In this document: positions 36,085-47,241 of the stretch, piece after piece
How positions within the stretch are numbered: the first letter of the stretch is position 1
Layout: each line of letters begins with the position of its first letter
NCBI RefSeq assembly: GCF_040362765.1
Contig: NZ_BAABWK010000001.1
Span: 1,527,501 to 1,591,500, forward strand
Origin: Pyruvatibacter sp. HU-CL02332
Lineage (GTDB): Bacteria > Pseudomonadota > Alphaproteobacteria > CGMCC-115125
Direction of reading: 5' to 3'
Length of the DNA stretch: 64,000 nucleotides
Made by a program: the position numbers and the translations under genes
The notes under the pieces: generated by a model
Database searches by the model: none
The model's input: the letters and a program-made list of their open reading frames with translations, nothing else
Told to the model about the DNA's origin: nothing

Positions 36085-37422
36085 CTATTTCCCGATACAG
36101 AAGTCGCGGAAGATCACGTCGAGCACGTCTTCAACATCCACCGTGCCCACCAGACGACCGAGCGCTCGCAGGGCCATCCGCAGTTCCTCGCTCACCAGCG
36201 CCGCCTCGCTGCCCGCTTCCTGGCGAGCCTCATCAAGGCCCCGCTGCAATGCGTCCGCAGCCTCCCCCAGAGCCGCCGCCTGCCGGGCACGCCCTACAAC
36301 GGCGGATCCCCCGGAGCCCCCGGCCAGATCCCGCGCGGCATCCGCCAGCCAGGCCTCGAGGGCATCAAGCCCCTCTCCCGTGGTCGCAGACAGGCGCAGG
36401 TCGCAGGGCTGCCCGTCTCGCTCACCCGCAATGTCAGCCTTGTTGCCAATCACCAGCCGGCGGGCCGTTTCAAGACCCTCCGGCCACACGGGATCCTGAG
36501 CGTTGCTGAGATCACAGACCCACAAAGCAATATCAGCGGCGGCGGCTTTCGACTTTGCGCGCGCAATGCCTTCGCGCTCCACCGGATCGTCAGTGTCCCG
36601 CAACCCGGCTGTATCCGCCAGAACCACAGGGATTCCGGCCAGATCAAGCCGCACTTCAATTATGTCGCGCGTGGTGCCGGAAATATCTGAGACGATTGCA
36701 GCCTCCCGGCGCGCCAGCCGGTTCATCAGACTGGACTTGCCCACATTCGGTGGCCCGAGAATGGCAACTTGCACGCCATCGCGCATCACTTCGCCCGCAC
36801 TTGCGGACGCCAGGATCTGCATCATCTCACCATGTACGCGGGAAATCATGGACACCGCCTGATCTGACAGGCCTTCCGGCAGTTCCTCGTCGCTAAAATC
36901 AATCTCCGCCTCAATCAGCGCCAGTGCCTTCACCAACTGCGCCTTCCAGTCAGCACAGCGCGCCGTCAGCCCACCTTCAGCCTGCGCCAGAGCCAGACGC
37001 CGCTGCCCGGCCGTTTCCGCATCAATGAGATCAGCCAGACCTTCCACCTGTGTGAGGTCCATACGGCCATTGGCAAAGGCGCGGCGGGTAAATTCGCCTG
37101 ATTCCGCCAGCCTGAACCGGGCAAGGGTCGAAAGTGCATCCAGAACACCCGCGACCACCGCCGTGCTGCCGTGGACATGCAGCTCCGCCATATCCTCGCC
37201 GGTGACAGTGCCGGGCCCGGGCAGCCAGAGCACCAGCGCGTGATCAAGCTGTTCGGATGTATGGGGGTCCGTGAGCCGCCGCACGACGGCCTTGCGCGAC
37301 GGTGGAAGGCCAGCGCTGCCCAGCGCCGTCAGCGCATCCGCAGCACGCGGCCCGCTGATGCGAATGACCGCAATGCCTGCCCGCCCCGGACCACTGGACA
37401 GGGCAAAAACGGTGTCGTCCAT
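36085..37422 (-). CDS. mnmE: tRNA modification GTPase MnmE
   Basis: A 445-residue GTPase (TrmE). It has the N-terminal formyl-THF-binding domain (RISGPRAADAL; ESGEFTRRAFANGRMDLTQVEGLADLI), the inserted G domain with P-loop GPPNVGKS (223-230) and DTAGLRDT, and the C-terminal CIGK motif with its essential Cys. It works with MnmG on tRNA wobble uridines. In alphaproteobacteria it commonly precedes mnmG-rsmG-parAB, as here. A DUF6489 gene lies just upstream on the same strand. Confidence 0.96.
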   Translation of the reverse strand: MDDTVFALSSGPGRAGIAVIRISGPRAADALTALGSAGLPPSRKAVVRRLTDPHTSEQLDHALVLWLPGPGTVTGEDMAELHVHGSTAVVAGVLDALSTLARFRLAESGEFTRRAFANGRMDLTQVEGLADLIDAETAGQRRLALAQAEGGLTARCADWKAQLVKALALIEAEIDFSDEELPEGLSDQAVSMISRVHGEMMQILASASAGEVMRDGVQVAILGPPNVGKSSLMNRLARREAAIVSDISGTTRDIIEVRLDLAGIPVVLADTAGLRDTDDPVEREGIARAKSKAAAADIALWVCDLSNAQDPVWPEGLETARRLVIGNKADIAGERDGQPCDLRLSATTGEGLDALEAWLADAARDLAGGSGGSAVVGRARQAAALGEAADALQRGLDEARQEAGSEAALVSEELRMALRALGRLVGTVDVEDVLDVIFRDFCIGK

Positions 37423-37440
37423 GGGGGTCGTAATCCGGAA

Positions 37441-37761
37441 TTAGCTACGCTTGCGTCGAGTCTTAGGGGTCTTCTTTGGTGCGGGTGAATCGCTCTCTAC
37501 CTCGTCATCCATCGGTGCACCACCGCCGCCAACGGCAGACTTCGCCACACCCCAGAAAAGCTTCTGCAGCTTGTCGATACCTTCAACGCCCACCGGCAGC
37601 GCCAGCTTCACCAGCAGCTCCGGGTCCACATAGGCAACATTGCGTTTGATCTGATCGCTGATCTGCGCCACCAGCTCTTCCTGCATGGGAGCGAGGTCCG
37701 GCAGGCCGATGACCTTGCGGGCTTCCTCAGGGGTCATCTCGATGTCGATGTTGATCTTCAT
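37441..37761 (-). CDS. DUF6489-like small protein
   Basis: A 106-residue protein. AGGAG 6 nt before the ATG at 37761 decides the start. The N-terminus KINIDIEMTPEEARKVIGLPDLAPMQ resembles the DUF6489 group of alphaproteobacterial proteins of unknown function (recalled, not searched). The C-terminus is a basic tail (PKKTPKTRRKRS), which could bind nucleic acid or acidic partners. It ends 18 bp before the mnmE start and is probably in its operon. Confidence 0.75.
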   Translation of the reverse strand: MKINIDIEMTPEEARKVIGLPDLAPMQEELVAQISDQIKRNVAYVDPELLVKLALPVGVEGIDKLQKLFWGVAKSAVGGGGAPMDDEVESDSPAPKKTPKTRRKRS

Positions 37762-37839
37762 GCGTTGCTCCTGCATTCCTGATGGCGTCGGGTCACCATT
37801 GTGACCCCTTATGCACCGCCCTACGTCGTGAAAGCCACC

Positions 37840-39864
<2,025 letters not shown>

Positions 39865-40008
39865 GAGTGCGTGCCCGAAAGTGCTGATCTAACCAGCCAC
39901 TTCACATCCTCAGCACACAGGCCACATTTGCTTGCGTGACGGTCCCTGCACGCTAAGGTGCGCGGCAATAGTCAGGATATTCCTCACCCAAGCTATGGAG
40001 CGCGACAC

Positions 40009-40707
40009 GTGAGCGGACAGGACATCGAGATCAAAGGCCCCGACGGCACATTTGGCGGCTACCTCGCCACCCCGGACAATGGCAAAGGCCCCGGCATCGT
40101 CGTCATCCAGGAAATTTTCGGCGTCAATCAGGTCATGCGCGATGTTTGTGACCAGCTCGCGCGGGAAGGGTTTGTCGCCCTGTGCCCGGACCTGTTCTGG
40201 CGGCTGGAGCCCGGCATTCAGATTACCGACAAAACCGAAGAAGAATGGGCCAAGGCGTTTGAGCTATTTGGCAAGTTTGATGTAGATGCCGGCATCATTG
40301 ACGTAGACGCCACCATCGAGCATCTGCGCCAGATGGAAGTCTGCAACAACAAGGTCGGCGCTGTGGGCTATTGCCTCGGCGGCCTCCTCGCTTACCTGAC
40401 ATCTGCCCGCACAGACGCGGATGCCAGCGTCGGCTTTTACGGCGTCAACATTCAGGAAAAGCTGGATGAAGCCGAGCAGATCAAAAAACCACTGATGCTG
40501 CATATCGCCGAAAAGGACGAGTTTGTTCCTGCCGAAGCACAGGCAGCGATCAAGGAAGGCCTCTCCGGCAAAGACCACATCACGGTTCATTCCTATGCAG
40601 GCCGCGACCATGCCTTTGCGCGCGAAGGCGGAGCCCATTTCCATCAGGACGATGCTGATCTCGCCAATGGACGCACCCTGGCATTCTTCCGCCAGCACCT
40701 CGCCTAG
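40009..40707 (+). CDS. Dienelactone hydrolase family protein
   Basis: A 232-residue alpha/beta hydrolase with the DLH triad: nucleophile Cys122 (GYCLGG), Asp170 (EKDEFVP) and His201 (GRDHAF). Family members hydrolyse dienelactone in chlorocatechol breakdown or act as carboxymethylenebutenolidases; here there are no aromatic-degradation neighbours, so the substrate is open. The start is GTG at 40009, with GGAG 8 nt upstream. Next gene on the same strand is a quinone reductase, 90 bp on. Confidence 0.9.
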   Translation: MSGQDIEIKGPDGTFGGYLATPDNGKGPGIVVIQEIFGVNQVMRDVCDQLAREGFVALCPDLFWRLEPGIQITDKTEEEWAKAFELFGKFDVDAGIIDVDATIEHLRQMEVCNNKVGAVGYCLGGLLAYLTSARTDADASVGFYGVNIQEKLDEAEQIKKPLMLHIAEKDEFVPAEAQAAIKEGLSGKDHITVHSYAGRDHAFAREGGAHFHQDDADLANGRTLAFFRQHLA

Positions 40708-40797
40708 CCTCGGGCGGTTTAAACCTGAATCAATCCGGGCATCGTTCCGTACACGAATCAAAACAACACGCACTTAGTGACAGGCAGGAACGTCTCC

Positions 40798-41772
40798 ATG
40801 GTCAAAGCCATTCGTATTACTGAAACCGGTGGCCCGGAGGTTCTCAAGCTTGTGGACGTGGATCTGGCTGATCCAGGCGCTGGCGAAGTCCAGGTTCAGC
40901 ACACCGCGATTGGGCTCAACTACATCGACACTTACTTTCGGTCAGGCCTCTACCCGGCGCCCATTCCATGCGGCCTGGGTCTTGAAGCAGCAGGCGTCGT
41001 CACGAAAGTCGGCGAAGGCGTCACTGCACTGAAAACCGGTGACCGTGTTGCCTATGGCTCAGGACCACTCGGCGCCTACTCAGAAGCCCAGAACGCACCG
41101 GCCAATCGCCTGGTTAAAGTGCCCGATGGCGTGAGCGACAAAGATGCCGCCGCCATGATGCTCAAGGGCATGACCGCGCATTACCTTCTGCGCCGTACAT
41201 ATGAAGTGAAGGCCGGCGACACGATCCTGTTTCATGCAGCCGCTGGCGGCGTTGGCCTTATTGCCTGCCAATGGGCAAAGCATCTGGGCGCAACGGTCAT
41301 CGGGACTGTTGGCAGCGAAGAAAAGGCTGCACTCGCCAAACAGGCCGGAGCGGACCACACAATTCTCTACCGTGATGAAGACGTGCCTGCACGGGTCCGT
41401 GAGATCACCGGCGGCAAGATGGTGCCGGTTGTCTATGACGGCGTCGGCAAGGATACGTTTGAAATGTCGCTGGACTGCCTTGCCCCGCTGGGCCTGCTCG
41501 CCAGCTTCGGCAATGCGTCAGGACCGGTTCCGCCTTTCGACCTGAGTATTCTGAATCTCAAGGGGTCGCTGTTTGTGACCCGGCCATCACTGGCGGCATA
41601 CACCGCAAGCGATGAAGATCTCGCGATGACGGCCGCAGACCTGTTCGAGGTCATGGCAAAGGGTGCTGTGAAAGCAGATGTACGCCAGGAATATGCTCTG
41701 GCAGACGCGGCCCAGGCCCACAAAGATCTTGAGGGTCGCAAAACGACCGGTGCAACCGTCCTGATCCCTTAG
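40798..41772 (+). CDS. NADPH:quinone oxidoreductase (zeta-crystallin type)
   Basis: A 324-residue zinc-free medium-chain dehydrogenase/reductase. Signatures: GLNYIDTYFRSGLYP near residue 38, the QOR motif AAGVVTKVGEG, and NADPH-binding HAAAGGVGLIACQWAKHLGATVIGTV. It reduces quinones by one or two electrons in the cytosol. The ATG at 40798 has AGGA 8 nt upstream. It ends 22 bp before the convergent first PAS gene. Confidence 0.92.
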   Translation: MVKAIRITETGGPEVLKLVDVDLADPGAGEVQVQHTAIGLNYIDTYFRSGLYPAPIPCGLGLEAAGVVTKVGEGVTALKTGDRVAYGSGPLGAYSEAQNAPANRLVKVPDGVSDKDAAAMMLKGMTAHYLLRRTYEVKAGDTILFHAAAGGVGLIACQWAKHLGATVIGTVGSEEKAALAKQAGADHTILYRDEDVPARVREITGGKMVPVVYDGVGKDTFEMSLDCLAPLGLLASFGNASGPVPPFDLSILNLKGSLFVTRPSLAAYTASDEDLAMTAADLFEVMAKGAVKADVRQEYALADAAQAHKDLEGRKTTGATVLIP

Positions 41773-41794
41773 AAAGCAGCGCCGACGCTAAGCC

Positions 41795-42472
41795 CTATTG
41801 GCCGTCCAGCAAACTCTTGTCTGGCGTCCCGGCACCCACGTCGATGAACGCTGTGTTCTCGACCGCCAACAGATGCTGCTTCTCCGGCTGATATGACATC
41901 GGGTCCAGAACGTCGCGCGCCTTGCACCATTGCAGTGTGCCAATCAGGCGCGGCGGACCGTCACCAACAGCAACCGGCAAAAACGTCATTTCAAATGCAT
42001 GACCGGATGCAGGCTCACTGTCACTGTCAGTGCGAACCACCATCACACACCCACAGGGATGGTCACCAACGCCCTGAAAAAGGTTGCGTCGAAAATCACG
42101 CCGCTCCGGCGCCACATAGGCAAGCATGTCCTGGCCGGTCAGATCGACGCCCGAGCTTTCGGTAAGAGCACTGCCCCACAACCGATGCACCAGATCGGGC
42201 CCCTGCCATTCGAGATATCGAACATAGGGTGCAAGAGTCCGCATTTGGGGCGGCGAAATATCTTCTTTGTCGGGAACCGTTTTGTCGCCGCGTATGTACC
42301 ACCAGTGGGCAAGAAACGCGTGAGCCACCGGCGTCAGCCGCACATCCCCGTGGTGACGGGGAACTTCTGACAGGGGAGCGGCGACTTTGGCAGCTGCCGA
42401 GTTGGCAACCTCTGGGCGCAATGCAGAATAGGCCCATCCAGACACGAGAGGCGGGTTGTCTTTTTCACTCAC
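41795..42472 (-). CDS. PAS_5-type (PF07310-like) PAS domain protein 1
   Basis: A 225-residue protein; third in the order of transcription of three tandem paralogs. The PAS core (about 45-190) has MRTLAPYVRYLEWQGPDLV, then WGSALTESSGVDLTGQDML, matching the alphaproteobacterial PAS_5 group, and a C-terminal FIDVGAGTPD tail shared with the others. The start is GTG at 42472, with GAGG 5 nt upstream. There is no kinase, GGDEF or helix-turn-helix domain, so it is a stand-alone sensor of unknown ligand and partner. Confidence 0.8.
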   Translation of the reverse strand: MSEKDNPPLVSGWAYSALRPEVANSAAAKVAAPLSEVPRHHGDVRLTPVAHAFLAHWWYIRGDKTVPDKEDISPPQMRTLAPYVRYLEWQGPDLVHRLWGSALTESSGVDLTGQDMLAYVAPERRDFRRNLFQGVGDHPCGCVMVVRTDSDSEPASGHAFEMTFLPVAVGDGPPRLIGTLQWCKARDVLDPMSYQPEKQHLLAVENTAFIDVGAGTPDKSLLDGQ

Positions 42473-42586
42473 GTGAACCTCTTCCTGAAAGGGGGCCAAA
42501 ACGTCGGTCGAAGCAGCAATTCTGCCCACTTAAGGCACAAATCGTGGAAAGAAACCGTTACTTCGTTGGATGACAGTTGATCGGAC

Positions 42587-43156
42587 TTAGTCCGGAATGC
42601 CATACCCAAGATCAAGGTACCGGAACGAATGGATGACCGTTTTAGGATCGTCCGCCAGCTCAACGCGCTCGCCGGGCACCGAATCCACAAAAGACCCGGG
42701 GCCAATCATACGAGGCTCCCCGTCTTCTCCCGCTGCAACCGGCAATGTCAGAAACTCGAACAATCGCGTCATGCCGGATATGTCGGTGACCCGGCGCTGC
42801 TGAACAAAGCCGCAGGGAACGCGATGCAGGTTCTTCAGGCGTTGGATTTCCACCGGGCGCTCGGCTTCAGGTAAAAAATCGAAGACATTACGGCCAGTCA
42901 GATCCACATTCATCCACTCGGATAGTGCTGTGCCCCAAACTGTGAAGACCACAGCATCCGGCCCGCGCCATCGCATATATCTGACATATGGGAGCAGGCT
43001 GACGAAGTCCGACGGCCGAACGTCTTCCGCAGCCGGGACCGGTGATGATCCACGGACGTCTTTCCAATACGCCAGAAAAGCCTGCGAGCGAAACGAGAGT
43101 GTCGCCTCACCGTTCACGTGGCCGACAAATTCCGGTAGATGATCCGTATGCGCCAT
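42587..43156 (-). CDS. PAS_5-type PAS domain protein 2
   Basis: A 189-residue paralog of its two neighbours and the shortest of the three. Conserved segments: SLLPYVRYMRWRGPDAV, WGTALSEWMNVDLTGRNVF, then PVEIQRLKNLHRVPCGFV, and a C-terminal RYLDLGYGIPD. No output domain is visible. It is 71 bp from PAS protein 3 upstream and about 114 bp before PAS protein 1, all on the minus strand. Function unknown; a common regulon is likely. Confidence 0.8.
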   Translation of the reverse strand: MAHTDHLPEFVGHVNGEATLSFRSQAFLAYWKDVRGSSPVPAAEDVRPSDFVSLLPYVRYMRWRGPDAVVFTVWGTALSEWMNVDLTGRNVFDFLPEAERPVEIQRLKNLHRVPCGFVQQRRVTDISGMTRLFEFLTLPVAAGEDGEPRMIGPGSFVDSVPGERVELADDPKTVIHSFRYLDLGYGIPD

Positions 43157-43227
43157 AGGACGAACCTAGGCCGCAAAGGTCTGCAATCAGTTAATGATCA
43201 AACTAATTTGCACAGGACCTGGAAGTC

Positions 43228-43932
43228 CTAGACCGGAACACCAAAGCCAATATCAATGAAGGCGTGCTCGAGCAGATCCATGGGCTTCCTTGAATCAGCC
43301 ATCCCGTCCCAACGGTCCGGCAACTCACGCATCATCACCGAGCCCAGAATGCGGTCATATCCGACGTTTGCGTCACTGCCATTCGAGACCGCCGCAACGG
43401 GCAGATGAAGCACTTCCAATTCCCGGACGCCGCCGCCTGCAATGTACGACCTCTTGACCGCGACACTTCCACACGGCTGCGCATGCAATTCCCGAAAAGT
43501 GGAAAGCTCACGATCACGCTCTTCCGGCACCATGAGATCAAGCAGGTTCATGCCAGTGAGATCATGGCCGAGCGCCGCGCTCAATGCGCTGCCAAAGACA
43601 CGAATACGCAGGTCTTCTGCGCCTTCCCAGCTCAGATAGCGGGCGTAGGGAAGCAATTCACGGAAGCCTGACGGGCTGATCTGGGAACTGTCGGGCATGG
43701 CGCGTGAGCCGCGGACACCATGCCAGTAGGTCAACATCTCGTTGCCAACATGGGTCAGGGAGATGTCGCCCTGCACCATCGGTAGACCTTCGGTCTGTCC
43801 GGAAAACTCGGTTTTGGTCGCACGCACATAGGATGGATCAAAGGCCGGCGCAGACCAACCAGGCACAACCAACTCATCTCCACCCAAAGGGGTGTTCGCT
43901 CGGATACCGCTCGGCCCGTTGTCCTGAGTCAC
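43228..43932 (-). CDS. PAS_5-type PAS domain protein 3
   Basis: A 234-residue paralog, first in order of transcription. Core: ELLPYARYLSWEGAEDLRI, FGSALSAALGHDLTGMNLL, a Cys-Gly pair (LHAQPCGSV) that recurs in the other two (HPCGCV, RVPCGFV), and the tail FIDIGFGVP. The start is GTG at 43932 without a clear ribosome site. Like its neighbours it lacks an effector domain. Rho lies next downstream in the window orientation but on the same strand, upstream in transcription. Confidence 0.8.
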   Translation of the reverse strand: MTQDNGPSGIRANTPLGGDELVVPGWSAPAFDPSYVRATKTEFSGQTEGLPMVQGDISLTHVGNEMLTYWHGVRGSRAMPDSSQISPSGFRELLPYARYLSWEGAEDLRIRVFGSALSAALGHDLTGMNLLDLMVPEERDRELSTFRELHAQPCGSVAVKRSYIAGGGVRELEVLHLPVAAVSNGSDANVGYDRILGSVMMRELPDRWDGMADSRKPMDLLEHAFIDIGFGVPV

Positions 43933-43997
43933 TACGCATCACCCATGGTTGAGCCTCGATACGTGAAGCTGTCACCATGGATGTTAGCAGCAGAAAG

Positions 43998-45263
43998 TTA
44001 CGTGTTCATTGAATCGAAGAATTCATCGTTCGATTTCGTCTGCTTGAGCTTATCGAGCAGGAACTCAATCGCGTCCGTGGTGCCCATCGGGTTCAAAATA
44101 CGGCGCAACACATACATTTTCTGCAGCACCTTCTTGTCGACCAGCAGTTCTTCCTTACGCGTGCCGGACTTGAGAATGTCCATGGACGGGAAAGTCCGCT
44201 TGTCCGCGACCTTGCGGTCAAGAACGATTTCAGAGTTACCGGTGCCTTTGAATTCTTCAAAGATCACTTCGTCCATCCGGCTGCCGGTATCGATCAGCGC
44301 CGTTGAGATGATGGTCAGTGAACCGCCTTCTTCAATGTTACGGGCCGCACCAAAGAAACGCTTGGGCCGCTGCAACGCGTTGGCATCCACACCACCGGTC
44401 AGCACCTTTCCCGAGGACGGCACAACTGTGTTATAGGCGCGGCCAAGGCGGGTGATGGAGTCGAGCAGGATCACAACATCGCGGCCATGTTCCACCAGGC
44501 GTTTGGCTTTTTCGATGACCATTTCAGCCACCTGCACATGACGCTGGGCGGGCTCATCAAAGGTCGACGACACGACTTCGCCCTTCACCGAGCGCTGCAT
44601 GTCCGTCACTTCTTCAGGACGCTCATCAATCAGCAGCACGATCAGATAACACTCGGGATGATTGGCAGCGATCGAGTGCGCGATGTTTTGCAGCAGAACC
44701 GTCTTACCGGTACGCGGTGGCGCAACGATCAGCGCGCGCTGGCCCTTGCCCAGCGGCGACACGATATCGATGACGCGTGAGGACTTGTCCTTGATGGTCG
44801 GGTCTTCGACTTCCATCTTCAGACGCTCGTCAGGATAAAGCGGCGTCAGATTGTCAAAGTGGACTTTGTGCTTGGCAGCATCCGGGTCTTCAAAATTGAT
44901 CGTGTTGACCTTGAGCAGCGCAAAGTAGCGCTCGCCGTCTTTCGGACTGCGAATGTCACCTTCCACCGTATCGCCGGTGCGTAGGGAGAAGCGGCGGATC
45001 TGCGATGGCGAGACATAGATGTCATCGGGGCCTGGCAGATAATTGGCATCCGGTGAGCGCAGAAAGCCGAAGCCGTCCTGCAGCACTTCGAGAACGCCTT
45101 CACCGATAATATCGACCTCTTTTTCCGCCATGTTCTTGAGGATCGAGAACATCAGCTCCTGCTTGCGCAGGGCACTGGCGTTTTCCACTTCATACTCTTC
45201 GGCAATGGAGAGCAGCTCAGTGGGGCTTTTGGCTTTGAGGTCGGCGAGTTTTACAGGATCCAT
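43998..45263 (-). CDS. rho: Transcription termination factor Rho
   Basis: A 421-residue hexameric RNA helicase ending transcription. The N-terminal Rho-N helix bundle ([24 protein letters not shown]), the OSB RNA-binding fold ([29 protein letters not shown]) and the ATPase P-loop APPRTGKT (181-188) are all in place, as is RLGRAYN with the Q-loop region after it. A 484-bp leader upstream (45264-45747) contains a terminator-like hairpin, consistent with Rho autoregulation. It lies between the PAS trio and hemJ-hemH-hemE. Confidence 0.97.
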   Translation of the reverse strand: MDPVKLADLKAKSPTELLSIAEEYEVENASALRKQELMFSILKNMAEKEVDIIGEGVLEVLQDGFGFLRSPDANYLPGPDDIYVSPSQIRRFSLRTGDTVEGDIRSPKDGERYFALLKVNTINFEDPDAAKHKVHFDNLTPLYPDERLKMEVEDPTIKDKSSRVIDIVSPLGKGQRALIVAPPRTGKTVLLQNIAHSIAANHPECYLIVLLIDERPEEVTDMQRSVKGEVVSSTFDEPAQRHVQVAEMVIEKAKRLVEHGRDVVILLDSITRLGRAYNTVVPSSGKVLTGGVDANALQRPKRFFGAARNIEEGGSLTIISTALIDTGSRMDEVIFEEFKGTGNSEIVLDRKVADKRTFPSMDILKSGTRKEELLVDKKVLQKMYVLRRILNPMGTTDAIEFLLDKLKQTKSNDEFFDSMNT

Positions 45264-45416
45264 CGGGTCTTCTTTGAAACTTTGGCTGGTGCCTCATGAC
45301 CACTTTGGCGGATGAGGCAAAACGGGGATGGGCTACGACCTGCCGTCCGGCAAGTAGCGCCCTGAATGGGAAAAATCCTAATGGCCGCTAGGAACGGCAA
45401 TCCGGCAACGTCTTTG

Positions 45417-45447
45417 TTTTTAAAACTGACCGCTTGTGGCGCGGTCA
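45417..45447 (-). terminator. Attenuator-like hairpin in the rho leader
   Basis: On the minus strand the 7-bp stem TGACCGC/GCGGTCA (45427-45433, 45441-45447) is followed by GTTTTAAAAAC, 165 bp before rho. The rest of 45264-45747 shows no gene. Confidence 0.45.
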
Positions 45448-45747
45448 TGACATCAGCTTCGGTATGGATTTGTGAGGAGGCGGGTCATTCTCAGGACACG
45501 AGATTGGGAGGAACCCCAACAACAGCAACCAGAAAATGGTGAAAGCGAATTTGTCTAACGGTCGGAATTAGTCAGATTTGCCGGTGAGCCAAGTTGACCA
45601 GAAGTGCGGCCAGACACAGTGACAACGGCAAAACGTCCGGATGACGTTGGGGACAATATCTCTATCGACGGCTGAAAGCTTACCGGAATCCGCAGCCAAG
45701 CGCAAAGCCATAAAGAAGGCCGCATTCTACCTAGGGGTGGAAGCGTC

Positions 45748-46194
45748 CTAGAACGGCTTCACGATCACCAGAATGACGATGAAAATCGTCGCCACCGGCC
45801 CGATCTCATTGATCATCCGGAAGAACTTCTCGGTCTTCGGCCGCTCATCGCGCTCAAACTTCTTGCGCCAGGCTGACAACATGCCGTGCAGGGCACTGAG
45901 CCCCACAACGAGGGTGAGCTTGCCGTGCAGCCAGCCGGCCTGGCCAAAGCCCTCAAGGCCCGGATAGAGCGTAAAGACAAGCAAGATGCCCAATAGCCAG
46001 GTAGCGATCATGGCGGGGTTGATGATGATGCGCATCAGCCGCCGCTCGGCCAGCTTCATGGTCTCCGACATCTCGGAACCAACGGCAGACGGGTAGTGGT
46101 AGATGAAAAGCCGCGGCAGCATATACATGCCGGCCATCCAGAAGATCACCGAAATGACGTGGAGCGCCTTGATCCACAAATAATAATCCGCCAC
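45748..46194 (-). CDS. hemJ: Protoporphyrinogen IX oxidase HemJ
   Basis: A 148-residue four-span membrane protein (HemJ/UPF0093) that oxidises protoporphyrinogen IX to protoporphyrin IX. The conserved N-terminal motif WIKALHVISVIFWMAGMYMLPRLF contains the essential His. LHGKLTLVVGLSALHGMLSAWRKKF supplies the second conserved block. It is followed in the operon order by hemH and hemE, giving the last haem steps together. Spacing to hemH is 24 bp. Confidence 0.93.
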   Translation of the reverse strand: MADYYLWIKALHVISVIFWMAGMYMLPRLFIYHYPSAVGSEMSETMKLAERRLMRIIINPAMIATWLLGILLVFTLYPGLEGFGQAGWLHGKLTLVVGLSALHGMLSAWRKKFERDERPKTEKFFRMINEIGPVATIFIVILVIVKPF

Positions 46195-46218
46195 CGGTTT
46201 TCTCCCCGATTTATTGGT

Positions 46219-47241
46219 CTAGGCCGCCAGATCAGCGGGACATTTGCCACAGGTTCCCGGGCAGATACGCTTGCCGCCCACTGGCGCCACGCCATCCCCG
46301 GCCCCCAGAACCGCTGCTTTCAGCGCCTCGATATAATGCGGGTTTGTGCCCAGCGCAGGCACCCGCTTGTAGGACACAACGCCCGCTTTTTCTGCCAGTT
46401 CGGCATATTCGATATCAAGCTCTACCAGCGTCTCGGAATGCTCGGACACAAAGGCGATCGGCACAACGACAAGTGACTTGCCCTCTTTGCCCGCCCGCTC
46501 GATTTCATCATCTGTGGATGGTCCGATCCACTCCAGCGGACCGACGCGGCTTTGGTAGCAGGTGACATAATCAAGGTCCGGTTGACCAAGGGCTGAAACC
46601 GTCGCCGCCACCGTCTGCTCGACCTGCCATTGATAGGGATCTCCGCCGTCGACAACCTTCTTCGGCAGCCCATGGGCGGAGAACAAAACCCGGGTGTTGG
46701 GCTCTGACACATAGGACCGGAGCAAATCCGTGTGCGCCGCGACATATATGCTGTCCGTCGGGTAGCAACACACAGTTTTCGTGTGCACCGCAAAATCATG
46801 CGCCCGCGCCTGCTTCTCCCAATCCAGAACCGACGATCCCGTGGTCGTGGTCGAGAACTGCGGATAAAGCGGCAGCAGCGTCACTTCATCCGGCCCAAAT
46901 GCTTTCAGTTCCGCAATCACCTCAGCCGCAAACGGATGCCAGTAGCGCATGGCAATCACGACCTTGAAGTCATCCGCGGGATTTTCAGCTTTCAGGGCCG
47001 TTTCCAGCGCAGTTGCCTGAGCCTGGGTCAGCTCCAAAAGCGGCGACTTTCCGCCGATATGACCGTAGATTTCCTGGGCAACCGGCGCCCGGCGCGTGGA
47101 AATCAGCTTGGCCACCAGCCACCGCAAAGGCTGCGGCAGACCAATAATGGCCTTGTCGCTGAACAGGTTGAACAAGAACGGCTGCACGGACGCCAGCTGG
47201 TCCGGTCCACCCAGATTGAAGAGAACAACAGCCCGTTTCAT
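46219..47241 (-). CDS. hemH: Ferrochelatase
   Basis: A 340-residue enzyme inserting iron into protoporphyrin IX. Catalytic block: VLFSAHGLPKKVVDGGDPY (active-site His), with AFVSEHSETLVELDIEY later. The C-terminal CPGTCGKC motif resembles the cysteines that bind a [2Fe-2S] cluster in ferrochelatases of some bacteria such as Caulobacter; cluster presence here is inferred. Its ATG overlaps the hemE stop by 4 bp (ATGA), so the two are translationally coupled. Confidence 0.95.
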   Translation of the reverse strand: MKRAVVLFNLGGPDQLASVQPFLFNLFSDKAIIGLPQPLRWLVAKLISTRRAPVAQEIYGHIGGKSPLLELTQAQATALETALKAENPADDFKVVIAMRYWHPFAAEVIAELKAFGPDEVTLLPLYPQFSTTTTGSSVLDWEKQARAHDFAVHTKTVCCYPTDSIYVAAHTDLLRSYVSEPNTRVLFSAHGLPKKVVDGGDPYQWQVEQTVAATVSALGQPDLDYVTCYQSRVGPLEWIGPSTDDEIERAGKEGKSLVVVPIAFVSEHSETLVELDIEYAELAEKAGVVSYKRVPALGTNPHYIEALKAAVLGAGDGVAPVGGKRICPGTCGKCPADLAA

